NCBI GenBank assembly: GCA_900313155.1
Contig: OMQE01000121.1
Span: forward strand, 1 to 6,968
Reading direction: 5' to 3'
DNA length: 6,968 nucleotides
Origin: an uncultured Rhodospirillaceae bacterium
GTDB taxonomy: Bacteria > Pseudomonadota > Alphaproteobacteria > RF32 > CAG-239
Part shown: positions 1-6,968 of the stretch, piece after piece
Layout of the letters: each line of letters opens with the position of its first letter
Position numbering within the stretch: position 1 is the stretch's first letter
Notes under the pieces: generated by a model
What the model was told of the DNA's origin: nothing
Seen by the model: only the letters and a program-made list of their open reading frames with translations
Database searches by the model: none
Program-made: the position numbers and the translations under genes

Positions 1-30
1 ACACATCTTATGGAAGATTAAGTATCGTTC

Positions 31-483
31 CTACCTTTTGGCTTTGAAAAAATCTTTTAAAATCTGTCCGCATTCGTTGGCGCAAATACCGCCTTCCACA
101 ACCGGTTTATGGTGGCAGGTCGGCGCCTCATAAAACTGCACACCGCTAATCACGGCGCCGCCTTTTGCATCTGTTGCTCCAAAATAAAGATGTTCAATGC
201 GCGCAAACGAAATTGCCGCCGCACACATGGTGCACGGCTCAAGTGTTACATACATATCACACCCCCAAAGCCTTGTTGTCTGACGCTTGGCACATGCCTG
301 TTCAATGGCCAAAATTTCGGCATGCGCGGTGGCATTTGTGCCGTGTGCGCTTTTATTGTAGGCTTGCGCCACAATTTCGCCGTTGGAAGCATCAACCACC
401 AATGCCCCGACCGGAACTTCGTCTTCAGCGGCGGCAAGTTTTGCCAGTTCTAATGCTTTGAGCATATATTGTTCTTTGTCCAT
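31..483 (-). CDS. tadA: tRNA-specific adenosine deaminase TadA
   Basis: A 150-residue cytoplasmic zinc deaminase of the CDA fold that converts the wobble adenosine 34 of tRNA-Arg(ACG) to inosine. The zinc-site motifs are intact: H54-A-E56 supplies one ligand and the proton-shuttling glutamate, and P83-C84-T-M-C87 supplies the two cysteine ligands. The C-terminal stretch with FYEAPTCHHKP followed by GGI is typical of bacterial TadA rather than cytidine or guanine deaminases. The length is normal for the family. The ATG at 483 is preceded on the minus strand by an AAGGTGA Shine-Dalgarno about 10 nt upstream. The gene is divergent from rluB and shares a 71-bp spacer with it, an arrangement common in alphaproteobacteria. 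Family assignment is firm; the exact tRNA substrate is inferred from the family. Confidence 0.95.
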   Translation of the reverse strand: MDKEQYMLKALELAKLAAAEDEVPVGALVVDASNGEIVAQAYNKSAHGTNATAHAEILAIEQACAKRQTTRLWGCDMYVTLEPCTMCAAAISFARIEHLYFGATDAKGGAVISGVQFYEAPTCHHKPVVEGGICANECGQILKDFFKAKR

Positions 484-521
484 AGCCGTAAATTCACCTT
501 TTTTTCATTATTTGCGGCTAT
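482..521. repeat. Imperfect inverted repeat in the tadA/rluB spacer
   Basis: ATAGCCGTAAAT (482-493) is the reverse complement of ATTTGCGGCTAT (510-521) except for one T/G position, leaving a 16-nt centre. One arm covers the first two bases of the tadA start codon and the other overlaps the tadA -10 box by two bases. Because the distal arm lies mostly upstream of the predicted tadA transcription start, a DNA-level operator is more plausible than an RNA hairpin. A chance dyad cannot be excluded. Confidence 0.45.
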
Positions 522-528
522 TATATCA
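520..528 (-). promoter_or_regulatory. Extended -10 promoter for tadA
   Basis: Read on the minus strand, the spacer contains TGATATAAT, which is a perfect TATAAT -10 box with the TG extension. Transcription would start near 513, giving a leader of about 30 nt before the tadA ATG. The -35 region (CTTCCT, 17 nt upstream, plus-strand 543-548) is poor, and an extended -10 is known to compensate for that in sigma-70-type promoters. On the plus strand the same bases read TATTAT/TTATAT and could serve as a weak -10 for rluB, but no good plus-strand -35 is visible. Confidence 0.55.
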
Positions 529-554
529 GCAAAATAGTAAAAAGGAAGAAAAAT

Positions 555-1277
555 ATGGCAGAAAGATTAGCAAAATTTATGGCGCGCAGCGGCGTATGCT
601 CGCGTCGCGATGCCGAAGAACTGATACGTCAACAGCGTGTTACGGTTAACGGAGAAATTGTTGAATCACCGGCATTCAATGTCAATGGTGATGAAAAAAT
701 TTTGCTCGACGGCGAAAAGTTGCCTGAAAAAGAAAAAACGCGGCTTTGGCTCTATCATAAACCGGTCGGGCTTTTAACCACACACAAAGATACTTCCGAC
801 CGCGCCACGGTGTTTGATAATTTGCCGGCGGGAATGCCGCGCGTCATCAGCATCGGTCGGCTCGATTTGAATTCGGAAGGCTTGCTTTTGCTTACCAATA
901 ACGGTGAACTTTCGCGCCAATTGGAACTGCCGCAAAATGCTTGGAGCCGTCGCTATAAGGTACGTGTTCACGGTTTTGTAGACAAGAAAAAATTGGCCGA
1001 TTTAGCAAAAGGCATAGTTGTTGACGGCATCACATACGGACCGGTGCAGGCCGAATTGGAAAGCCAAAACGGCACTAACAGTTGGCTTATTGTCACTTTA
1101 AGCGAAGGCAAAAACCGCGAAGTTCGTAAGTTGCTTAAATCTATTGGGCTTGAGGTTGCGCGGCTCATTCGCTTATCGTATGGACCATTTCAACTCGGCA
1201 GTTTGAAAAAAGGCGAAGTTAGAGAAGTTCCGCAAAAGGTTTTGCGTGAACAACTGGGGAGCAAGTTTGCACTATGA
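555..1277 (+). CDS. rluB: 23S rRNA pseudouridine synthase, RsuA/RluB family
   Basis: A 240-residue enzyme that isomerises a uridine of large-subunit rRNA (position 2605 in E. coli RluB) to pseudouridine. Residues 1-60 form an S4 RNA-binding domain (MAERLAKFMARSGVCSRRDAE start). The catalytic domain carries the motif G101-R-L-D104, with D104 the expected nucleophile, followed by SEGLLLLTNNG, and the later family motif GKNREVRKLL from residue 185. The start is supported by AAGGAAG at 542-548, 7 to 8 nt before the ATG. It lacks the long basic C-terminal extension seen in many alphaproteobacterial RluB proteins and is nearer RsuA in length (231 aa in E. coli). The RluB call over RsuA rests on the N-terminal sequence style and the alphaproteobacterial tadA-rluB-rsmD context. 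It overlaps rsmD by 4 bp, suggesting translational coupling. Confidence 0.88.
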   Translation: MAERLAKFMARSGVCSRRDAEELIRQQRVTVNGEIVESPAFNVNGDEKILLDGEKLPEKEKTRLWLYHKPVGLLTTHKDTSDRATVFDNLPAGMPRVISIGRLDLNSEGLLLLTNNGELSRQLELPQNAWSRRYKVRVHGFVDKKKLADLAKGIVVDGITYGPVQAELESQNGTNSWLIVTLSEGKNREVRKLLKSIGLEVARLIRLSYGPFQLGSLKKGEVREVPQKVLREQLGSKFAL

Positions 1278-1816
1278 GAATAATCGGCGGAAAATATCGC
1301 GGCAAAAAGCTTTGGTCGCCGGAGGGGAAATCTGTTCGTCCCACGGCGGATCGTGCGCGCGAAGCTGTTTTTAATATTCTCTATTCACATCTCGGCGAAG
1401 CTTATGAAAATTTGGATATGGCTGATATTTTTGCCGGCACCGGCGCTTTCGGGCTGGAGGCAATCTCACGTGGATTTAAAAGTGCCACACTGGTTGATAT
1501 GGATATTAAAAACGCCGAACGCAACGCAAAAATGTTTGCAGCCGAACAAGATAAAATTCACTTGATACGTGCCAATGCCGAAAATTTACCGCGTGTGCGG
1601 CAAAAATTTCATTTGGTTTTTATGGACGCGCCTTATGCCAAAGGCTTGAGTGACAAAGTTTTACGCCAGCTTATAGACAAAGGTTGGTTGCATGACGGTG
1701 CGGTATGTATTGTTGAAATTCGTCACGATGAAAAAATTGATGTACCGGAAGAATTTGAACTTGTCGATTCGCGCATTTACGGACTGGCAAAAATTTTATT
1801 TTTGTCAAAAAAATAG
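1274..1816 (+). CDS. rsmD: 16S rRNA (guanine966-N2)-methyltransferase RsmD
   Basis: A 180-residue Rossmann-fold, SAM-dependent methyltransferase that methylates N2 of G966 in 16S rRNA. The family N-terminus MRIIGGKYRGKKL is present, followed by VRPTADRAREAVFNIL, which is characteristic of RsmD. The SAM-binding motif I is D51-I-F-A-G-T-G57, and the N6/N2-type catalytic motif is D118-A-P-Y121. Length is normal for the family. The ATG lies inside the ATGA shared with the rluB stop codon, so the two genes form a tight operon with likely translational coupling. No terminator-like hairpin follows the stop, so readthrough into the next gene is possible alongside its own promoter. Confidence 0.95.
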   Translation: MRIIGGKYRGKKLWSPEGKSVRPTADRAREAVFNILYSHLGEAYENLDMADIFAGTGAFGLEAISRGFKSATLVDMDIKNAERNAKMFAAEQDKIHLIRANAENLPRVRQKFHLVFMDAPYAKGLSDKVLRQLIDKGWLHDGAVCIVEIRHDEKIDVPEEFELVDSRIYGLAKILFLSKK

Positions 1817-1817
1817 G

Positions 1818-1846
1818 TTGCCATCTGCAAAAAAATATGCTAAATT
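1818..1846 (+). promoter_or_regulatory. Sigma-70-type promoter for the 832-aa gene
   Basis: TTGCCA (1818-1823) matches the -35 consensus in five of six positions. After a 17-nt spacer comes TAAATT (1841-1846), matching the -10 consensus in four of six, and it is preceded by TG one base upstream (TGCTAAATT, extended -10). The start of transcription would be near 1853, leaving about 30 nt of leader. This suggests the large gene is transcribed on its own rather than only through rluB-rsmD. Confidence 0.55.
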
Positions 1847-1870
1847 AAGGCACGAAGAAAACATCTGTAT

Positions 1871-1874
1871 GGAG
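1871..1874 (+). promoter_or_regulatory. Shine-Dalgarno GGAG deciding the start of the 832-aa gene
   Basis: GGAG is followed by TTG (1876), ATG (1879) and ATG (1882) in the same frame. The spacings are 1, 4 and 7 nt, so 1882 is the best placed start, with 1879 second and the TTG unlikely. Confidence 0.6.
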
Positions 1875-1881
1875 ATTGATG

Positions 1882-4380
1882 ATGGATATTGATTTGTTTG
1901 AAACGACCGCAGTGCAAACATTAGAGGGCGAAAATTCCGTTAAGCAATTGCGCCAAAAATTTCAAATAGATGCCGAGGCGGTTCAGGTTTTGCAAAACAA
2001 AATTGAATCTATGCACGAAAATGCCGCTGATTTGCAAACCGTTTTAGACTGTATTTCCGAACTCAACACCAAAATGGAAGCAGAAACAGACGCCAAAAAC
2101 AAGGCTGTTTTGAACAAAATTCAAACGCGTCTGCAAACCATGGTTACAGGTATGAACGAGCGCCGCGAATACAACAAACAGGTGTTGGAAAATGAAAAAG
2201 CCGAATTCAAATCATGGAGCGAAGTTGTGCAAAATGCTCGCAAATGGTTGGATAGAGAACCGTATGCCGAGGCTTTTGCCCAGCTTTATGCCATTGAGCA
2301 ACAAGTTTCTTTGAGAGAAGACAACGCCACCGTTAAATTTATTGAAACGGAAGCAAACATCACCTCCGGATATATGTCTATGGGGCAACATTTGCAGAGC
2401 AGCATTACCGAAGAAGACGGCGGCAAAATTCCGCATATTGGGTTGGAGATAGATTTGCATAACGGTTTGCCGTTTCAACTGATGATGGAGCCGTCTGACC
2501 GCAACGATTCGCGCGCAGAGATGAGAGTTTCTGTTGATGAACAATCGGCTTCCGATTTGGAACTTGATAATCCGGAAAAATTAAAAGCCAATAAAGAGAA
2601 AATTCGCCAAATTATGGAATTTTGCAGCCGTTATGGTTTTTCAACTTTTGATTTGCATATTCCGACAACGTTTGACGGTGAAGTTGATGAAAATGCTTTT
2701 TATGATAAAAACCGCCCGCATTTGAGCAAATATGAAGAAGATATGCAAACCGGATTAAGAAATATTTTCCAAGAAGTTCAGGCCGATATGCGTGCCGAAC
2801 GTGCCGAAAGATGGCGCAAAGAAGCGCAAGCACAAGATGTTAATGAAGAAAAAGCTCGGCAGGCAGGTGAAGAAATTGACCATGAGAACATTTCTTATGA
2901 TGATGCGCCAACAATGTTTTTCAGTGTTTCACGTGAGCCGATGCCGAAAGAAAATACCGGCTCTGAAACGCCTTTAGGCGCCGATATGCCAAGTTCTCCG
3001 GCACCAACGCCGGCACCACAGCAAACACCGGTATCACAACCTCAAACTAATCCAACTCGAGCTGAAGCCGAAAAATTGATGGAAGAATTGTTGGAAGGTA
3101 AAGGGTTGAATAAAACGCGTGGGGTGACTTATTTCAAAAAAAGACTTTTCCGCGCCAACTGTACAGAATATATAGTTTATGACAACCAATACGACAAAGA
3201 CCATGACGGCGAGCGCAACGACAAAACCAGCGAAGCTAAATTTACTTATTCGTTTAAGCTTTTTGTTTCAGAGGGAGAAGATGGTCAACTGACTTTCGGC
3301 TATCGCTTTAACAAGGGAGATAAAAAAGCACTTATCAATGCCATGGCTGGCAAATTTGCCGATATGGGCTATACGCACATTAACTTCCCTGCCGGCCTGC
3401 CTGATGACGAAAAAGGCTTATGGCGCACGGCTTTGGCGGAAAAAGGTATTGTTTGGGTAGGTATGAGCTTGGATATTGATAAAGCCGAAGCCATGATAAA
3501 GGCCGCCAAAGATAAACATATGCCTGATGAAAAATTAGCCACATATAAATATCGCTTGGCGTCACAAATGGAAGAAAATAAGGCTAAAAAAGGCAAAACA
3601 CTCGGCTGGGACGAGGCTATTTATGTTGAAAATACCAAAGCGTCATATTTGGGTAAATCTTGGCTGTATTCTCCGTTCACTAACTGCTATGCCAACCACC
3701 TTTATACAAAGTTGGAAAATATATTGGGAGATATTGTTGAGGATGCCAACGGTCGAAAACAAAAAGTTGTTGATTCTGATCGCGGTGCTATTAAAAAGGT
3801 TGCGGCGTATAACGCACTTTTCAGAATGTGGAATTTATATTGTGCCGCTATTGATTCCGGCGGTTTTGAACATGTTGACTACAACAAACTTGGCGTTTCG
3901 CCTGAAGAAAAACGTGCTGTTTTAGATTTGTTGCCGATTGCGCTGTACCCGAATTATGATGCGGCATCCGGAGCAAAAATGGCAAAAATTATGGATATTT
4001 TTATTCCGGTTGAGGAACAAAAAGCCAAGACGGAAATTTATAGTAAGTTGAACGAAAACCGTGAACTCAGCGCTATCGTCGGTGATGGTAAGATGAACAG
4101 AAATATTGTTGTTCGAGATGTCTTTAACATTGCCAAAGGTCAGCTTGATATTATTAACCGAGAAATAAAAGCTAAAGGTTTAGCTGAACTTTCTATGCCG
4201 AAAGACCGCACGGTTAATTTGGGTATTGGTGAATATATTCGTGAACAAGCCGATAAAAAGAAGACTGAAAAAGCCGCAGAGGAAGCTGCAAGAGCTGCAA
4301 GCAACAATTCCGGACCGACCAGTGGCAGTACGGCGTTTAACGGCGGCGTTACACGTAACCGTGGCGAAATGTCTATGTAA
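1882..4380 (+). CDS. Large cytoplasmic protein of unknown function with twin alpha/beta (LPD7-like) modules
   Basis: I do not recognise this 832-residue protein as a named family. There is no signal peptide or transmembrane segment, so it is probably cytoplasmic. Residues 10-140 are rich in charged heptad-like helix, probably coiled coil. Residues 182-261 look like an alpha/beta unit: strands (HIGLEIDL, PFQLMMEP, AEMRVSV), a helix at 238-250, then YGFSTFDLHIP. A helical, Glu/Lys/Arg-rich stretch and a Pro/Gln/Thr hinge follow (about 352-393, including SSPAPTPAPQQTP). Residues 451-527 form a second alpha/beta unit: strands, a helix at 480-494, MGYTHINFP, then GLWRTALAEKGIVWVG. The 'helix, G-Y-x-x-I, about ten residues, W-x-x-A-x-x-x-G-I-x-V-x-G' pattern resembles the LPD7 domain of relaxases and polyvalent proteins. 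The remainder is largely helical, ending in a Lys/Glu/Ala helix (about 788-806) and a Gly/Ser/Asn tail (807-832). Base composition and codon use look like the neighbours, so nothing marks recent transfer. That it encodes protein is near certain; function is unknown. Confidence 0.9.
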   Translation: MDIDLFETTAVQTLEGENSVKQLRQKFQIDAEAVQVLQNKIESMHENAADLQTVLDCISELNTKMEAETDAKNKAVLNKIQTRLQTMVTGMNERREYNKQVLENEKAEFKSWSEVVQNARKWLDREPYAEAFAQLYAIEQQVSLREDNATVKFIETEANITSGYMSMGQHLQSSITEEDGGKIPHIGLEIDLHNGLPFQLMMEPSDRNDSRAEMRVSVDEQSASDLELDNPEKLKANKEKIRQIMEFCSRYGFSTFDLHIPTTFDGEVDENAFYDKNRPHLSKYEEDMQTGLRNIFQEVQADMRAERAERWRKEAQAQDVNEEKARQAGEEIDHENISYDDAPTMFFSVSREPMPKENTGSETPLGADMPSSPAPTPAPQQTPVSQPQTNPTRAEAEKLMEELLEGKGLNKTRGVTYFKKRLFRANCTEYIVYDNQYDKDHDGERNDKTSEAKFTYSFKLFVSEGEDGQLTFGYRFNKGDKKALINAMAGKFADMGYTHINFPAGLPDDEKGLWRTALAEKGIVWVGMSLDIDKAEAMIKAAKDKHMPDEKLATYKYRLASQMEENKAKKGKTLGWDEAIYVENTKASYLGKSWLYSPFTNCYANHLYTKLENILGDIVEDANGRKQKVVDSDRGAIKKVAAYNALFRMWNLYCAAIDSGGFEHVDYNKLGVSPEEKRAVLDLLPIALYPNYDAASGAKMAKIMDIFIPVEEQKAKTEIYSKLNENRELSAIVGDGKMNRNIVVRDVFNIAKGQLDIINREIKAKGLAELSMPKDRTVNLGIGEYIREQADKKKTEKAAEEAARAASNNSGPTSGSTAFNGGVTRNRGEMSM

Positions 4381-4461
4381 GCTGGGGCTGGTCATATATA
4401 GCATCACATAAATAAAATGCTTGTGTTTGGTAAAAAAAATTAAAAAATAGTTATTTTATGG

Positions 4462-4489
4462 TTGACAGCGCTAAAAAGTTATGTATATT
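4462..4489 (+). promoter_or_regulatory. Near-consensus promoter for rplU-rpmA
   Basis: TTGACA (4462-4467) is a perfect -35 box. TATATT (4484-4489) follows after 16 nt and matches the -10 consensus in five of six positions. Transcription would begin near 4496, giving a leader of about 37 nt. The rest of the 4381-4532 spacer is very AT-rich and shows no convincing terminator for the preceding gene. A strong promoter fits the high expression expected for ribosomal proteins. Confidence 0.75.
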
Positions 4490-4532
4490 ACAGGGCATTG
4501 CTTTATGTTTAAATGAAGGTTAGGGAAATAAA

Positions 4533-4832
4533 ATGTACGCAGTAATTAAGACAGGCGGTAAGCAATATAATGTCACCACGGGTGATGTTGTTAAAATTGA
4601 AAAAATCGCCGGTGAAGAAGGTAAAGAAGTTGTTTTCAACGAAGTTTTGTCTTTGGGTGAAAACTTTGGTAATCCGTTGGTTGCGGGTGCTAGCGTTAAG
4701 GCTGTTGTGTTGAAACAAGCTAAAGATGCTAAAGTTATTGTTTTCAAGAAAAAGAGAAGACAGAACTATCGTCGTAAAAACGGTCACAGACAAAATATCA
4801 CAATCGTTAAGATTACGGATATTTTAGGTTAA
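4533..4832 (+). CDS. rplU: 50S ribosomal protein L21
   Basis: A 99-residue component of the large ribosomal subunit that binds 23S rRNA. The N-terminus MYAVIKTGGKQYNV and the basic C-terminal signature KKKRRQNYRRKNGHRQ (about residues 72-88) are diagnostic of L21. The length is close to the 103 aa of E. coli. The start is supported by GGGA at 4523-4526, 6 nt before the ATG. It is followed after 18 nt by rpmA, the near-universal bacterial partner, and both are probably transcribed from the promoter at 4462-4489 and terminated at 5128-5150. Confidence 0.97.
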   Translation: MYAVIKTGGKQYNVTTGDVVKIEKIAGEEGKEVVFNEVLSLGENFGNPLVAGASVKAVVLKQAKDAKVIVFKKKRRQNYRRKNGHRQNITIVKITDILG

Positions 4833-4850
4833 TTATAGGGAGAAAACGTT

Positions 4851-5105
4851 ATGGCACATAAAAAATCTGGTGGTAGCTCCAATAACGGTCGCGACTCTGA
4901 AGGTCGTCGTTTAGGTGTTAAAAAGTTTGGTGGTGAAGCGGTTATCCCGGGAAATATCATCATTCGTCAACGCGGAACCAAATATCATCCGGGACAAAAT
5001 GTTGGTTTGGGTAAAGATCACACCATTTTTGCCACATCTGAAGGCAAAGTTGAATTCAAAACCAAGGCAAATGACAGAGTTTATGTTTCTGTTGTTGCTG
5101 AATAA
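4851..5105 (+). CDS. rpmA: 50S ribosomal protein L27
   Basis: An 84-residue large-subunit protein whose N-terminal tail reaches toward the peptidyl-transferase centre. The family signatures [41 protein letters not shown] and [11 protein letters not shown] are all present. The protein begins directly with MAHKKSGG, so it lacks the cleavable N-terminal extension found in Firmicutes L27. The start is supported by AGGGAG at 4837-4842, 8 nt upstream. It is the second gene of the rplU-rpmA unit and is followed directly by an intrinsic terminator. Confidence 0.97.
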   Translation: MAHKKSGGSSNNGRDSEGRRLGVKKFGGEAVIPGNIIIRQRGTKYHPGQNVGLGKDHTIFATSEGKVEFKTKANDRVYVSVVAE

Positions 5106-5127
5106 GGTTTTATTTTAGCGATGGAAC

Positions 5128-5150
5128 GGGGGCTTTATGCCCCTTTTTTT
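5128..5150 (+). terminator. Intrinsic terminator after rpmA
   Basis: GGGGC (5129-5133) and GCCCC (5139-5143) form a perfect GC stem around a TTTAT loop, followed by seven T residues (5144-5150). G5128 can also wobble-pair with the first T. It lies 23 nt beyond the rpmA stop and should end the rplU-rpmA transcript before obgE. Confidence 0.92.
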
Positions 5151-5178
5151 ATCTCAAAGCACAAACAAACAGGTCATT

Positions 5179-6304
<1,126 letters not shown>

Positions 6305-6313
6305 AGAAAAATT

Positions 6314-6320
6314 AAAGGAG
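6314..6320 (+). promoter_or_regulatory. Strong Shine-Dalgarno AAAGGAG supporting the TTG start of rsfS
   Basis: AAAGGAG lies 7 nt before TTG at 6328, an ideal spacing. No ATG or GTG occurs in frame nearby; the next ATG in frame (6385) would delete the first family helix and has no ribosome binding site. Confidence 0.8.
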
Positions 6321-6327
6321 AAAAAGA

Positions 6328-6675
6328 TTGTCTGAACAGAACGATAACAAAATTTTGAACATTGTGCAAACAGCACTTGATGATATGAAGGCTGAAGATG
6401 TGGTAACGATTGATTTGGCAGGCAAAACATCTATTGCCAGTTATATGGTGGTTGCAAGCGGCACATCTAATCGTCATGTGGCATCTATTGCTCAAAAAAT
6501 TGAAGAAGCGCTGAAGGCAAACGGTTGCCGGTGCACTATGGAAGGCGAAAACAAAGCCGATTGGGTGCTGATAGACGCTTTTGATGTGATTGTGCATATT
6601 TTCCGTCCGGAAGTACGCGATTTTTATAATTTGGAAAAAATGTGGCAGTCGGTTGCTAACTTGCGTAAAGAATAG
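6328..6675 (+). CDS. rsfS: Ribosomal silencing factor RsfS (Iojap family)
   Basis: A 115-residue protein that binds L14 on the 50S subunit and blocks subunit joining, lowering translation when nutrients are scarce. Family hallmarks are an N-terminal helix with LDDMKAEDVVTIDL, the SYMVVASGTSNRHV segment (39-51), W79 with LIDAFDVIVHIF (81-92), and RPEVRDFYNLEKMW (93-106). The length is typical. Translation appears to start at TTG, which is backed by a strong Shine-Dalgarno and by the conserved N-terminal helix. It lies 23 nt after obgE and 3 nt before rlmH. In many alphaproteobacteria proB, proA and nadD lie between obgE and rsfS; they are missing here. Confidence 0.95.
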   Translation: MSEQNDNKILNIVQTALDDMKAEDVVTIDLAGKTSIASYMVVASGTSNRHVASIAQKIEEALKANGCRCTMEGENKADWVLIDAFDVIVHIFRPEVRDFYNLEKMWQSVANLRKE

Positions 6676-6678
6676 GAA

Positions 6679-6968
6679 ATGAAAGCCACTATACTAGCCA
6701 TTGGTAAATGCAAACACGGCTCACCTGAAGCCGGAATTATTGCCGAATACACCAAGCGCTCCGGTTGGGATTTGCAAATTAAAGAAAAAGATAACTCCAC
6801 TCCAGAAGACGAGGCTAAATTTTTACAAAGTAACATTCCGCATGGTGCGAAAGTAGTTGTTTTAGACGAGCGCGGAGTCAATATTTCCAGTGTTGAACTG
6901 GCTCAAAAAGTTGAAAATTGGCTAAATAACGGCTGTTCGGAAATTTGTTTTCTCATCGGCGGTGCGGA
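6679..6968 (+). CDS. rlmH: 23S rRNA (pseudouridine1915-N3)-methyltransferase RlmH, 5' part
   Basis: The first 96 codons of a gene that runs off the window; the whole family is about 150-160 aa. RlmH is a small SPOUT-class methyltransferase that acts on assembled 70S ribosomes to methylate pseudouridine 1915 in helix 69 of 23S rRNA. Visible are the N-terminal strand MKATILAIGK, an AEYTKR segment corresponding to the 'xxYxKR' of the family, VVVLDERGVNISSVELA (59-75), and FLIGGA at 91-96, the start of the SAM-binding trefoil-knot motif. The remaining knot and the C-terminal catalytic tail lie outside. The ATG comes 3 nt after the rsfS stop, with AGGAA overlapping that stop, so co-translation with rsfS is likely. 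Confidence 0.93.
   Translation, partial: MKATILAIGKCKHGSPEAGIIAEYTKRSGWDLQIKEKDNSTPEDEAKFLQSNIPHGAKVVVLDERGVNISSVELAQKVENWLNNGCSEICFLIGGA

Noticed and set aside
5..18. ATCTT-ATGG-AAGAT inverted repeat downstream of tadA, considered as its terminator
   Set aside because: The stem is only 5 bp and AT-rich, and no T-run follows on the minus strand.
109..453. Open plus-strand frames of 98-114 codons opposite tadA
   Set aside because: They are antisense shadows of a clearly conserved TadA frame, have no ribosome binding site and show no recognisable protein features.
1692..1892. A 66-codon plus-strand frame crossing the end of rsmD into the gap
   Set aside because: It overlaps rsmD out of frame, covers the promoter-like sequence and lacks a ribosome binding site.
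2991..3054. Pro/Thr/Gln-rich segment considered as a tandem repeat or frameshift scar
   Set aside because: The reading frame continues smoothly, codon use does not change, and the units are irregular; it is best read as a flexible hinge.
4400..4440. AGCAT...ATGCT pairing plus an A-run after the unknown gene, considered as a terminator
   Set aside because: The stem is 5 bp with a 12-nt loop, and the following run is A on the coding strand, not T; there is no minus-strand gene for which it could serve.

Overview
The window reads as chromosomal DNA of an AT-rich alphaproteobacterium, probably an uncultured and possibly host-associated lineage. This is inferred from gene order (tadA divergent from rluB-rsmD; rplU-rpmA-obgE; rsfS-rlmH) and from alphaproteobacterial-looking protein signatures such as the ObgE switch region and the TadA C-terminus. 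No mobile element, CRISPR array, tRNA or rRNA gene was seen.

Layout. On the minus strand, 31-483 encodes the tRNA adenosine deaminase TadA. A 71-bp divergent spacer (484-554) holds a good minus-strand extended -10 promoter and an imperfect inverted repeat. On the plus strand, rluB (555-1277) and rsmD (1274-1816) overlap by 4 bp. A 65-bp gap with its own promoter-like sequence leads to a very large gene of unknown function (1882-4380, 832 aa). After a 152-bp spacer with a near-consensus promoter come rplU and rpmA, closed by a clear intrinsic terminator (5128-5150). A 95-bp gap containing an 8-bp perfect inverted repeat precedes obgE (5246-6304), then rsfS (TTG start, 6328-6675) and the 5' part of rlmH (6679 to the window edge).

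How the genes fit together. Every recognised gene acts on the translation machinery: wobble inosine in tRNA (TadA), 23S pseudouridine (RluB), 16S m2G966 (RsmD), 50S proteins L21 and L27, 50S assembly GTPase (ObgE), 50S silencing factor (RsfS) and 23S m3-pseudouridine (RlmH). The proB-proA-nadD genes that commonly separate obgE from rsfS in alphaproteobacteria are absent here.

The item most worth pursuing is the 832-aa protein. It has no signal peptide or membrane segment, an N-terminal coiled-coil-like region, and a Pro-rich hinge. On either side of the hinge lie two diverged alpha/beta modules that look like each other, and the second resembles the LPD7-type domain of relaxases and polyvalent proteins. 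Both the duplication and the LPD7 resemblance are judged by eye and need profile or structure comparison.
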